From Whitmania pigra (Eukaryota > Annelida > Clitellata > Hirudinida > Haemopidae), in NCBI GenBank assembly GCA_021613335.1, contig JAJTWR010000266.1, forward strand, positions 3,191,001-3,255,000: a stretch of DNA of 64,000 bases, in the 5' to 3' direction. Shown here piece by piece: positions 39,701-51,320 of this stretch. A program made the position numbers and the translations under genes. Each line of letters opens with the position of its first letter. Position 1 is the first letter of the stretch. The notes below the pieces were generated by a model that saw nothing but the letters and a program-made list of their open reading frames with translations, was not told where the DNA came from and ran no database searches.

Positions 39701-42700
39701 TTCAAAGGTTGCCATAACAAAGATGAATTACTATCAAGATATCCACCCTCAGGACATTGCACAAAAAGGTGAAAAGATAGTTTCAAACCAATTTGTTAAA
39801 TATGGATGCAAATAAATTCTAAATAATTAATCGCCCGCAAAAAACACGACATGCCCACAGGATCGACGAGAGCTTAAGATCATCGAAAACATCTAGAAGG
39901 TCAGCAGCGGTTACCATGGAAACGGTTTCCGCGACGCAGGTGAGCAGATCGGGACGGATGGAGTGGATGACGATCTTGTGTTCCAGCAGGACGCAGACGA
40001 GGATGCTGATGCAGATGTCAGGACCCAAGTTGAGCAGGAACTTTGAGAAGGAAGCCCCGCTGTTTAAAGTCGAAGGAATTGGAAGGAAAGTGAAATTTCA
40101 TTAAAAGACACAAAAACGGTGAATTTTGGATGATTAAATAAGGAACATTTTATATCTGTTTGTAATTATTTAAACATTTTTGTAATTATTTTAAAAAGGT
40201 TAAAAAGGCCGGAACTCGATAAAAAGAAACACGACGAATTCAAATTTGAATTGAAAAGAAAACAAATATTTCCAGACCTTTTCGGTAGTGGTGTTTCGTC
40301 CGGTTGAACAAGAACAATTTCCTCATTGGTTAGCTACAGAGTTAGCAACTGACGTGTTAACAGCTTAACTTTCTCAAACATTTGTACAAAGTCCTTGTGT
40401 CAATAAATAACTAATTATAACTGGCTATGAATAAAAAAACTAATTATAATTGGCTCTGAATAAAATAACTAATTAACCAAATTGAAATTAAGCATAATTA
40501 GTGACAAATCACCTGAATGGATATGTATGGCCTCTCTGGTGATGGGAAGGGAATTTCATTGAAAAACTGGGAAATGTATCTAGAATATAATAAAACCAAA
40601 AAAGGAACCAGCATGTGAAATGGTAAAAATTATGCGACTCGACAATCTTGTGCATTTGAAACTCAAGGTAATAATATTATAATAACAACAGCAACAACAT
40701 TGACTTCAACAACTGCAATATAGTATAAATGATATCTATAGGCCTAGAATCAATACGCATAAAACAATAAATATTAGTTACAGCACACTCACAGCAACAT
40801 AAATAATTAATTTATACGACTCACAATAAATAATTGCAACCGCAATTGAGATTAATTACATTCACAATTATGATTAAAATTATCAATTCTAGTATAAATT
40901 ACCTCTCTACAGGGATGGCTTGTGGACCGGACACAGAAATCCTATACAAATAGAGCAGGAACTTCTTAAATGCTTCAAAGAAAGGCCACTTGGAAATGAG
41001 GCAAATCGACTGAAAAGCAAGGATTTGGTTTTTTGCAAATCAAAATGTTAAAATTGTTCTTCAACCACAACCACTTTAATTGATCAATCATGACTTGCAA
41101 GTTGCAAGTTTATTCATGTTTAACAAAAGACAATTTTTGCGTCTATTAACTGTAATTATGATCTTCCTTAGCATTCCTGAGTATGTTCTGCTTGCAGTCT
41201 GCTAGAACAAGCACAGAATCATTGTCCATTCATTGTTATGTATTGACATTGGATGCAACAATTCCGTACTCGATTCGTTAAACTGTGGTTTACAATGTTT
41301 GCATCGTCTACTTTGTAATTGTGACCTTACGTATCATTTAAAAACTCATTAAAATTAAATTTGTTGCATGAATTGACATGAACATTGCTTGGTTTTCATT
41401 GGTGATTACTGACATTGATTATTTAATTCACTATTTGTGGTTATTCTGCCAGCTGAAGTAATTACTTTCTTCAGCCCTTGGCTGAGCACAATTGTGTCTT
41501 TAGTGTTTCATTAATAAATACGAGCTTCCTCTTCTTCAAAAGATTCCATAATCAAAAGAAGTGACATCACAAAATATGCAAGAACATCAGTCATCAAACC
41601 TGATTCTGCTGGTAGACGTACTTTTCCTTGATGCTGCTTTCATTTTCAGAGCTTTTGTGAACTTGAACTCCATTGAGTCCGGGCTCCTCGTTAAAAAACT
41701 CCTCTTGCTCTTTGGTAAGGAATTCCGAATCGAAGTCCTTGTAGAACACGACCGACGCTCCGTAACACTTTTGGCCCACTTGATCCGTCAGAACGAAGGT
41801 GGAAAAAACCGGCAAAGGATGTCTGCTGTTTGCGCACCACCTCTCGACGGTCGCTCCGAGAGGCAGACAAAACATGGGCAGCTGAGTCGGCAGAGCCAAG
41901 CTGGGATGATCTTCTCTCGGGTAACGAAAGAGCAGCTCTGGAAAAAATTTTTTAATGTTGGGAAAAAAATTGGATAGGTGATTCCGGAGATGAAAAAGTG
42001 TCTCGATGACTACAACCTGCATTATAAGTCAAGCACTTGTTTTTGATGAAAGACTTTCTGTAGCACAGAAACACATCTGAACCCAACTGGAAAAATTTGG
42101 CTTCTTATGTTAACATGGCATTAGCTTATTTATATTATTTGAATGTATCAAAATACATAGCATCAATACCATGCCAAGATTGAGATTCTTCTCTATCTTG
42201 TGGAAAGCATAAGGTACTGTCTCTCCCTGTTTATATAATTACACCATCATTTAAAATTAATCTTAACTTAAAATTTAGCCAGAAAATACTTACTTTCCCG
42301 GGTAATAAGACACATATGTCGCTCACTGCTAAAGTATCCCATTCCACAAAGTCTTCAGCTTTACAAAAACTCAAATAGATTTTCTCACCAGATATGTTGC
42401 TAACATTTGCTGATCTCCCATAAGGAGTTTTTGTGATCACTTGGCAGGTTGGCTTTATCTGAACATTTTCACTATGATAGATAATCCTAGAAACGGTACA
42501 AAAAAAGTTCAAATCGATTTTCAAATAATATTACCCATCAAACTGAAATACCCTATATCGACTATGGGAGGTGTATTTCGCCCTCGTTTGAAGCAAATAT
42601 AAATCTCCGGTGTCCTAAGACTGCCATGATTTAAATTTGCAGGATATCTCGTCGGGGTAAACTCCAAATATTCATATCCTTTCGGAGGAGTTTCTCCTTG

Positions 42701-42832
42701 GGATTTGTTGATCAAAACTATATCGATTATTGGAAGCTTCGGTAGAGTTGGACTATCGAGAGGTTCCTGTTCAATAACTTTTTCTGGAAGTCCAGCAACG
42801 AAGAAATAATTAACGACTTTATTTTCTTCCAT
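30693..42832 (-). CDS. DENND4: DENN domain protein 4 (Crag/DENND4-like), Rab GEF
   Basis: I resolved 31 exons in phase from ATG 42832, about 1408 aa to the conserved end near 30903; as read, the frame runs on to TGA at 30693 (about 1477 aa). Residues 1-200 match the DENND4 N-terminal (MABP-type) domain, e.g. [13 protein letters not shown] and [17 protein letters not shown]. The DENN module, about 200-555, includes [31 protein letters not shown] and [16 protein letters not shown] pentatricopeptide-like segment lies about 804-875 ([18 protein letters not shown]). A cysteine pair set KCSNC...CYCC lies about 1140-1165. The C-terminal block includes [12 protein letters not shown] and SITFWNL. Family members are GDP/GTP exchange factors for Rab10 (and Rab11 in fly), acting in membrane traffic to the basolateral or plasma membrane. 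The exon 11 donor at 39011 reads GC, not GT. Confidence 0.95.
37868..38020. repeat. AAC-rich repeat abutting a DENND4 splice donor
   Basis: On the coding strand the intron after exon 38021-38161 begins GTTGTC and continues as about 150 bp of GTT/GTG-rich repeat, so the donor itself is part of the repeat. Many cryptic GTs are available. Confidence 0.85.
38833..38942. repeat. (ATC/ACC)n microsatellite in DENND4 intron
   Basis: An imperfect CAT/CAC run sits between exons 38423-38465 and 39012-39096. Confidence 0.85.
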
Positions 42833-43660
42833 AATTACTCATCAAATGACTAAACATCAACATTTAACCACCCGGGACATGAAGCCGAAACGAAACTAAA
42901 CCAACAAAATTCAAAACAAATCTAAAATGGGACATGCGAAATTTAATTTGAATCGGTCATATTTTTAGCTCTAGTTTTTGATAAATTTTTTGGTGGAATT
43001 TTTAAGTATTATATCAAAAATAATTAAAGCAGACAGAAGTTTTCAAAGATGATCCCTCATCCATTAAGTTGGTTGGCAAGACTTCCATCACTAAAAAGCT
43101 TTATTAATCAGTAAATATTCCAATAAATGCAGTTTTCGAATCAAGTACTTCGATCATAATAGTAACGTGTACAGACATGTCATCTCCGGACTCGTTTGTA
43201 GTTAATTCTATTGATGCTTAATTACTGCCTCAGAAAGAGTTGTGACATTCTTCGAAGACTAGCCAATTTGATTACGACTGATTCTATTTAAAGCTTTTGA
43301 ATGAAGCAAGCATCATCCTTTGATTACTTTGAAAACAAGCAATTAACAACTACAACTCACAAGGTGTCATCATAAAGTATGAACATGGAAACACGAATTT
43401 GCGACTTTTTTGAACGTGTTGGAGTTGAAAACCATGATGCCAAGATCTAAAAAGTCAAATATTTGACAATTCCTGAGCGGATTTCTCAAGATACTTGTAT
43501 TCAAACTTGGGCTTTTAGTCATTTCGATAGCTCAAGCCATCAACATTTTCTTGGAATTTGCCTAATACCCTTTTTGTTGTGGTTATAAAGATCTACTTTT
43601 CTGAGTCAGTTTAATATCAGCATCAGAAAGATTATGATAAAGAAGCCAGCCGTCAGCATG

Positions 43661-43732
43661 TTTCTAAGAGTCTAGTGGTTAGAATTCGGCGCTCTCAAAG
43701 CCGCGGCCGGGGTTTGGTTCCCTGGTAGGGGT
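43661..43732 (+). repeat. tRNA-Glu(CTC)-like sequence, pseudogene or SINE head
   Basis: The 72 bp carry a nearly intact A box (GTCTAGTGGTTAGAATTCGG), a CTC anticodon in the loop GCTCTCAAAGC with a paired stem, and a degraded B box (GGTTTGGTTCC in place of GGTTCGATTCC). The acceptor arm (TTTCTAA against GGTAGGG) hardly pairs, so a functional tRNA is unlikely. The sequence resembles the standard metazoan tRNA-Glu(CTC). About 100 bp of further GC-richer sequence follow, as expected for a SINE body. Confidence 0.7.
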
Positions 43733-43866
43733 TTACTCGGTTTGCGTCCGGCGCTGATGATGAGTGCTCATAAAGCGACTACGAAACATCTGTCCAATGG
43801 CGAGCTCGATGTCTCTAACCTTATATTTTGAGAGTGTAATCTTAGCAAGCATCACGTGACTACTAG

Positions 43867-44165
43867 TACAGTGGTACCACGCTTAATGAACGCAATTCGT
43901 TCCATTTCCACACTCTTTATGCGGGGTGTTCGTTGTGCGGAACACAATTTCTAATGGTAATTCTATGTTAAATATATTTTTATGGATTTCTATGTTAAAT
44001 TGTGTAATGAAAATGTGATACCTCCCGAAAATAAGTCCCAGCGCCTCTTTTGGAACAAAAAGTAATATAAGACACTGGCAGAGGTTGCGTTCGTTGTGTG
44101 AAACGAGTTCGTTATGCGATGCACTCGCTTGCATATACGATTTCGTTAAGCAGGGTAGCATTGTA
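43867..44165. mobile_element. MITE with about 24-bp terminal inverted repeats and TA duplication
   Basis: The left end is TACAGTGGTACCACGCTTAA and the right end, reverse-complemented, is TACAATGCTACCCTGCTTAA, matching at most positions. Both ends are flanked by TA. The internal sequence also holds inverted GTTCGTT/AACGAA motifs. TA target sites and CAGTGGTACC ends are typical of Tc1/mariner-derived miniature elements. It encodes no transposase; the 105-codon minus-strand frame inside it is incidental. Confidence 0.75.
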
Positions 44166-45390
44166 TAATCAAACCAAACGAACGTGTAAAATTTAACCAT
44201 AAGGTTAGATTTGAGATCTTAGAAAGGAAATCAAGAAAGTATTTATCATATTAAGAAATGAAATTATTATGACGCTTCCAAAAACCTGGCACATCATTCT
44301 TTTTTCTGTAGAATCGAACATTCCTAGGCAGGCACACTAGCAGCTCCTGCCAACAGTCGTTTCAGTAGAAAAAACTCAACTATTTATTTAGCTTATCTGA
44401 TGTTATTTTATATATTTATGGTTCATTTGTTACTCTTTTGTAGGGATTATTATCCATAGACATAAGTGGTGGCATTCGACGAGACATCCCTAAGCAGATA
44501 AATATTAATAGTAATGGCTGACTAGTGGTACGATCACAGACTTCTGCGCTGTTCATTTATGTTGTAGTGTTGTTCTGAACATTCGATCAGTTACCTCAAT
44601 GACCTATTTAGGAGAGGGAGTGAGGGTCATGTCCTAGATTACAGTGTGCGACCCCCCCCCCACCAAAGTGTTCTAGATCCGTTTCTGAATAACTAGGTTT
44701 CAGAAATCTTATGCTTGTACGAATTGTTTTCTTCATCGAACTAAAGCTTATTCATGGATTTATCAGCAGTTTTGGTTGCTTACTGCAAAAGTGTCTGGGA
44801 CATGCAAATGGACAACTATGTTTTCGAGCTTGACCTAGAAATTATTATTATTAACGAAACACTATATTTTACGACAACAGGCCCTCCTCTTAGAAAGTCT
44901 TTAGTAAGTAATTGAATACATTTGACTAACACCGTAATTTGAATTCTTGACGATCAGGCCTACAAAATTCTCGTTTGTCCAGATACTGATGGAATTCCCC
45001 AGCAGTAAAATCGTAAGCCTATAAAAGTTCGATCTGTTGTCTAGTCATTTACATTTGTATTGAATCTTTGAAGCGCTTTCGGGCGGACGTGTAAGTTTTG
45101 TCGTGCTCGCTAGATATATAATTGCTAATCTTTGTGTTTTACAGTGTTATCTTTATGTTTTGTATTATGATTCACATCTGCTAGATGCACTTCGGTTGCA
45201 TATCGTCGGAACGTGCTTCGTCGTTAATTTGCAATTATGATGGCATAGAATCGTTATCTTAAGCTCCCTAATAATTTGGTTTTGAACGTGTGCTTCCTGC
45301 AATGTGCTGTATTCTAAATAATAGTTACATCGCGCAGAATTTTTACTGAAGAATTTGTAATGACTCAATAGTGAAAAAGCAAGATATGTC

Positions 45391-48300
45391 ATGGATGAAA
45401 GGTACAATTACAAGTTATCAGAGATTGATGATGAACGTCGGCCGAGGACCCCCGACATGAAAGGACTTTTGGCTGATCTGGACTTAATGGACCTGAAACT
45501 CTCGAACTTCACTGACATTTACTCTGCATCTAATGGGGGGAATATTGATAACTGGGAAACTGGTAATAAGATTTTTCTTGATTGTTTTGCAAGCTCCTCA
45601 AGCTTTATGTACATTGACATTTGGTTTTGTCATTTCTTTTGCAAGCCTGGCATATAAGTGCAATTATTAATAATAGGAATAGTATTTTATTTTATATTAT
45701 TAAAAATTTCTCATTGCTTGTGAACAAATCACTAAGAATTCATGTCAATGGAGACACAAAATGGAAGTGAGGACAGTGCTTCGCTGAATGGACATGACTT
45801 TGGAATTGAGTCTAATGGTTGCATGGACTTAAAGAGGCCAATGGCTGTTGCTGAACAAATGCTTCCTGGACAAGCATCTTTCATCACTCGAGATTTGAGG
45901 GTGCGACCTATTTATCTTTTTATTCGAAATAAATATTCTCAAATATTAGATCTAGCTTTAAATTTTTCCTCATTCCACTAACAGATTGTTTTGCTGTTTT
46001 AGGAGAAATCTTTTGACTTTGCTTTCAGGTTTGAATTTTATTTGTAAATAACATTTTTATAAATTTTTTAGTTTGCTTTATTCGCTTGATTTGGTTCATT
46101 TTTATAACAAAAATATTCACTAATTTATTAAGTATCTTGTTGATGTCTCAATGAAATTCTTTGAATGGGGCAATAGTGTTACTATTACTAAGCAGGGCCC
46201 CTGAGAGAAAAGTGCAGGTTTGAGACCTTTTCTAGGTCCTCCTTTCCAGTATTAGCCATATCTAAATGATTCATTTGGCATATATATGTTCTTTTTACAT
46301 AATAGAGAAGAATAGAAATATAATTTCACATTAAATAAGTTTAAGTATTAAAATTTTGTTGTTACTATTGACTTTTGCCCTTTACTTTCTACTTTTTAAG
46401 CAATGCAAAAACACATTTTTTAGATTTTTTAATAAATTTGAAAATAATAAAAAATAATAATCTCATCAAAACAGAGATACTTTCTATATATATATATATA
46501 TTGGGCTGTGTGTATATGGAAGCTGGGCCTTTTAATTACTTTTTAGTGGCAGCCAGAAATTTTCAAGACTCGATTAAAGCAGTTGTTACAGGATTAACAA
46601 GAAGTGTTTCATATATATTTGATATATTAGTATGCAGCAACATAGGCCTATTAAAATCATAATACAGTGTTGTAAGCCTGTGAGTCTCTGTTACTTTTCT
46701 AAGGGGCCCTAGAATAAAAAAAAATAGAGCTGAAATGCTATACTCAGAAATCATTATTTTACAACTAGAGGCTAGTCTGCACATTTAGCAAAATGTTTAA
46801 GTACACATTCAAAGAAGACCAGATTTGGGGACCACATGAGATTGTAGGGACCTTCCCTTTCAGAGCATCAAAGCAATAATAACAAATTCATGCATTTCAA
46901 TTTTGAGCTTCACGGGTCCCTTAAACTGTTATAGACCTGGTTGCAGCGCACCTCCTTTACTCCCCTCAATAATATTAATAATAATAACAATAATAATAAT
47001 AATAATAATAATAAGGAAAATATGTTTAACAGTCAGCTAAGAACTATCATATACATATTATTAAGCAACATTTCTAATTCTTTTTAAGGAGAATTGGTTA
47101 TGATAAATGGATTTTAATATTGTAAAAGTTACTTTTGCATGAAATGGAGTTTTATTTGTGTCATTGTTGTATATGCCAGTATCTGTTTTGTTTGCAATTT
47201 CATAAATGATGTTGATGCTTTTCAATTTCTTTTAACGTAACATTTAACATTTGAATGATAGCTAGTTCAATTGTAATTACTATTGGCTTACTAGAAAGGT
47301 TCATCAGGGCCAAATAAAGTCTACTTTAATATTTTAGAGCAATTTGGGTGCAAGTGGAATAGTAGATGACTTTAGTGACTGTTTAATTTATCTTTCTCAA
47401 GAAATTGTCATGATGGATATCTGATGGAATCACTTAAGGACTGTACTCAGTCTCTCTTGAATATCTTGGAGAAGGTCACAAAGACTGAACCCGCTCAAGA
47501 GAAACTGGAAACTGCCAGTCCTGAGGAGGTCCAGAGTCACAAGTTTTTCTGCAGTTCCATTCTAATTTTGGATGACATTTAATTCAAATAATTTATATTT
47601 AATGTCTAAAACATTATATTTGACATTTTTGGGAGATAATAATAATAGCTTTTAAACTTTACCAATTTACATTTATGATTTTGTGCCAGTCAAAAATTAT
47701 GAATCTGGAAATGAAAGTCAGGGATCTCCAAGAAAAGAATTTGAGATTAGCTTTCACAAGAGATTTGCTGCTTGAACAGCTCACAAAACCAAAAACAGAC
47801 TTTAAAGCACGTTGATTCCCGTTTGTTAAATTTGTTCTACGAGCATTGAACTTTGTTATGCTATCGCTACTTGTCTAAAGCTGATTATCTAATATATAAA
47901 CTTTTAACATAATTGGCTATTTTGTTATTTATTCATTCTCATTCTACTACGTTATTTTATGTGACAATTTTTCAGCTCAAGGTTTTGCAGGACAAGTTCA
48001 GATATGCAAATTCTCTTGCCAAGTTAGCTTCAGAGAAAAAGCATTTGCTGGAGGATGAACTGAGGAAGCTCCAGAGACACATGCAATTCATTCAAATCAG
48101 AGTCAGTGACCAGTTGCTAGTCACACGCTTTGAGATAATAAATAAATTTTAGTTAATTTATACAGATAGTTAATTTAGATAACAAAATGAACAAATAAAT
48201 GTGCATAGCACCAGAGGTGCCTGAAATCTTCTTTAATCAAATTGACTCCACCACTTTAGCTCTGTGGCATAGAGGAAGAAAACTACAGACTGAAGAAGGA

Positions 48301-49021
48301 AAATGGTCAATTTAAATTGATGATTCAGAATGTAAGTTATGTGCTTTTTAAACTATTTTTTTCAAAGTGATGATGATGCCAATAGTTTTTGACCATAAAG
48401 CCATTTGCTACAGATTCTGAGAGATAAAACCTGCAAATATTCTAGAGAAGATTACATTCAGGACCTTAATGGCGATTGGAGTAAATTTCAATTATCTTAA
48501 ATCTAATGTAAGGTTTATGAGCTTGTGTATAAGTCATATGTTGTGTTTGCTCTGTTTTGCTCTTGCTACATAACAATTACAATTCATAGGTTGGCAGAAT
48601 TTCAAGCCAAACCATTGTGATCGCTGTACTGTGTTGAGCAGTCTGAGAGAAAAAGGTTGTACAACTAATACTGTAACACAATTATTGTAATTTGCATATA
48701 AGTTGGTTGTACTTAAACTATAACGACTGATCCAATTTTATTAACAGGATTTTCCTTCAAGCCTGATGTAAGAGTTTTAAGAACCTGTTCGGTGGCATTC
48801 ATGCTTATAAAGTGGAATTTATTTGGGAAAATGGATTTTTTGAAAAAACTTGATTGTGCACAGTGATCCACCAATAATTTTTCCTATTCCAGGGCAGCCT
48901 TGTAAAGACAAAGATTGAAGAAACATCAAGTGGACACAGTGAGAAGGAACCTTCTTTCAACCTGATTGATGATGATGAGTTGGAGATTGATGGGGAAGCA
49001 GCTGAGGGGGAAGGGGGCTGA
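45391..49021 (+). CDS. Coiled-coil protein of unknown family (11 exons)
   Basis: Exons 45391-45562, 45737-45900, 46003-46028, 47402-47528, 47690-47806, 47976-48101, 48260-48331, 48414-48480, 48590-48655, 48748-48767 and 48893-49021 keep frame and give 361 aa ending at TGA 49021. The N-terminal 110 residues are acidic and low in order (MDERYNYKLSEIDDERRPRT). Residues about 165-265 are strongly heptad-like (MNLEMKVRDLQEKNLRLAF; HLLEDELRKLQRHMQFIQIR). Then comes a short Cys/His segment (DKTCKY...PNHCDRCTVL) and an acidic tail (IDDDELEIDGEAAEGEGG). The predicted role is structural or adaptor-like; I do not recognise the family. Two exons are very short (26 and 20 nt). The exon 47690-47806 donor reads GC; if it is not spliced there, that exon ends at TGA 47819 as an alternative short isoform. 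Confidence 0.75.
46974..47014. repeat. (AAT)n microsatellite in coiled-coil gene intron
   Basis: About 12 AAT units with one AAC, between exons 46003-46028 and 47402-47528. Confidence 0.9.
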
Positions 49022-49123
49022 TGCAGAAAGGATTTTTTAGTTCAGCAATTACCAACATTTTTTTGCAAAAATTTCCAAATGATCAAATATGATTGTCAAG
49101 ATTTTTGAAATTTTTCATAAATA

Positions 49124-49129
49124 TTTATT
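49124..49129 (-). other. Candidate poly(A) signal AATAAA of LRPAP1
   Basis: On the minus strand AATAAA lies about 140 bases after the LRPAP1 stop at 49269, inside the presumed 3' UTR of the converging coiled-coil gene. Confidence 0.45.
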
Positions 49130-49133
49130 TTAA

Positions 49134-49139
49134 ATTAAA
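49134..49139 (+). other. Candidate poly(A) signal ATTAAA of the coiled-coil gene
   Basis: This common variant hexamer lies 113 bases after the stop at 49021. It sits beyond the LRPAP1 signal on the other strand, so the two transcripts would overlap at their 3' ends. Confidence 0.35.
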
Positions 49140-49268
49140 CAATAGAGGCATCAAATGTGTTTTCTTTCTAATGTAAAAGGTAAGACATGGTTTACAAAGT
49201 TGCTAGCATAAACAATTTGTTGTTATTTTGAGGTTGCTTTGGATCAACCTGTTAAGGCATGTGTGTGA

Positions 49269-50974
49269 TCAGAGTTCAGTGTGTTGGATCCGCTTGGAGA
49301 GCTTTGTCTTTAGTTCCTGGTGCCATTTTTTTACCTGGAAGAATAAAATTCCTTTGAAATTTTGGGAATGCAGCAATTAATTTCTGTTCCCACAAGAAAA
49401 TATCCAATATACCAGAATGTGGAATGATTGAGTTTACGTTGGCTTTTATTTAAACAATTTAATAGCTGCTACCAACTCTGAGTCATAGTAGAGGATAGTG
49501 CGCCAAAGCATTAACGAGAAGGCTAAATTAAAGTTGGCTTGAGAGTTAATAGCTTAGAAGTCAGTTCTGCCTAAAATATCTTGTGGATAAATTGGCATCA
49601 ATCCACTTAATTGATTTTGGTTTAAGTAAAGTGAGGAAAATTCATGTGCTTGTATAGCACTTATGCATATCATATTTCAACAATCTGGAAACTGTCCTAC
49701 TGTTTTGGTCATATTCTTAGTTTTTTCATCCAGAGATAGCCAGATATCATTGGATTGTGTGCTCTGCCTCTGAAGCTTTGCAATACTTGTCCTTTTCAAG
49801 AAATGGTTATGTTTCAAAAGTCGCTCGTTGAATTGGTTCAATTCTTCCTGTCGTGGATGATAATGATCATGATGATAAGAATTAAGTCTAAACTCCAAAA
49901 CAGAAAGTTAAACCTTAAAGAGAGATAATTCACTTTCAGAAAGATTCTGTTTCAAAGCTTGCTGCCATAGCTGAAGAATTCTATAGTCTCCCACGACACT
50001 TGATCTCCTTGAAATTTTGTCACTAAGTTTTAATTGAATTTCATCAAAAATGAGCTTCATGTCCTTGTGGGCTTTCTTTAAGCCTTCATTCAATTTAGTC
50101 AATAAATTATTGTGAATATGTGGTAGTAAATTACTTTCTGAAAAATAAAATACCTCATTTAAGATTATCATATTATATATGATTTATTTGCATGCTTCTA
50201 AACATTTGTGAGCAACCATGATATTGCTTCATTTCTTGTTTCAGCTTGATATATTCTGCATATTTATCCAAGTAGCCCATAAAGTTAGATTTTAATTCTT
50301 TCATTTCTTCTTCTGCGATTTAAGGATAACATTATCATCAATTAAATCCTGAATGTCTTTCTTTTGTAAAATCTAGAGAATAATCACTCACCAGTGAACC
50401 CAATGCTGTTTGCTTGTTCCCAAAGTCTTGATAATTTTGGGTCTTTCTGTATTGCTTCAAAATAAAATTCATCAAGCTTGTGAAGTTCCTTACTTGAAAA
50501 AGCAAACATATTTTCTGGGCATATCCTGCCAAGACCATGCTTCAAAAGAACAGCTATAGGAAGATTCAAATTAAATGTGATTTGATGGAATAAAACAAAT
50601 TAGAAAATAATACCAAGCAGTTGCTTGTCAATGAAGTTCCTTATGATTTCATCTTCGTCTTTGGCCTGCTCTTGCTTTCTTTTGAATTCAATATTGTCTT
50701 GAACAGCAAAGTCTCCATACAGATCAAGAAGTTCATTTTCGTCAGTTAAAATCTTTAAAATGCAATTATTTCTTACGAGTTTCTATTTCATTTTAAGTCT
50801 ATTTAAGCTTTTAACTACTTTTAAGGCTTTTCCCCATAAACCATTCAATCGTGCCATTCTGAAATGGTTTTCTTTCCTGAGAGATGATATGATAAAGTCG
50901 GTTTTCTCACCAGTTACCGCATACATTCCAGTAGTCAAAACTGCGAAAATAAGTGGTAACAGAAGCATTCTCAA
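49269..50974 (-). CDS. LRPAP1: LDL-receptor-related protein-associated protein 1 (RAP)
   Basis: Seven exons in phase: 50819-50974, 50614-50752, 50392-50553, 50217-50312, 49914-50137, 49701-49892 and 49269-49334; 344 aa (human about 357). It begins with a signal peptide (MRMLLLPLIFAVLTTGMYA). Each of the three RAP helical domains shows its marker: HFRMARLNGLWGKA in D1, DPKLSRLWEQAN in D2 and YRILQLWQQA in D3. The C-terminus is HTEL, a KDEL-type ER-retrieval signal equivalent to HNEL in human RAP. RAP is an ER chaperone that binds LDL-receptor-family ectodomains, helps them fold, blocks premature ligand binding and lets go in the acidic Golgi. A histidine-rich stretch (YHHDHYH) in D3 is of interest for pH release. 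The gene is head to head with SERBP1. Confidence 0.93.
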
Positions 50975-51320
50975 CTAGTCACAATATTGGACCGTGCTTC
51001 CCCGCAAAATGAAATTAAACTAATTTGGCTCTTTTTCAAGTGCGCTTTCCAAATTTCATGTCATTTATTTGTTTATTAAAGATAATTTATCCTTAAATTT
51101 TAAATTTCAGTGAATTGCCAAAACAAACACATAATACGAATAAATTCCAGAAACTCTTAAGAAGCTGTTAGACGTGACCCAAAAGAATCAAAGAATGGGC
51201 ATTAGTTTCCGGTCGCCATCACGACGATGGTTGGTTTTTCGCTTCAGTCGAGGTAGTGCATGCTGTTCTGCAGCGTCGATTTGAATTCTTCACTCAGTGA
51301 AAATAACATAATTTTCAAAC
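50975..51320. promoter_or_regulatory. Likely bidirectional promoter LRPAP1/SERBP1
   Basis: Only 346 bp separate the two start codons on opposite strands. The stretch has no clear TATA box at either side. It contains GGTCGCCATCACGACGATGG near 51211-51230, an imperfect palindrome around GCCATC/GATGG that resembles a YY1-type core. Spacing under 1 kb between divergent housekeeping genes usually means a shared promoter; this is inferred from position. Confidence 0.5.

Larger units (their letters stand above)
42833..45390. other. Gap between divergent DENND4 and coiled-coil genes
   Basis: A 2.56 kb gap between two start codons. It contains a tRNA-Glu-like relic (43661-43732) and a MITE (43867-44165). 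No other coding region is supportable. Promoters of both genes should lie at its two ends, but no clear TATA box or motif was identified. Confidence 0.6.

Noticed and set aside
43661..43732. Functional tRNA-Glu gene
   Set aside because: The acceptor stem barely pairs and the B box is altered, so I call it a relic.
43883..44200. 105-codon minus-strand ORF
   Set aside because: Lies almost entirely within the MITE and does not resemble transposase.
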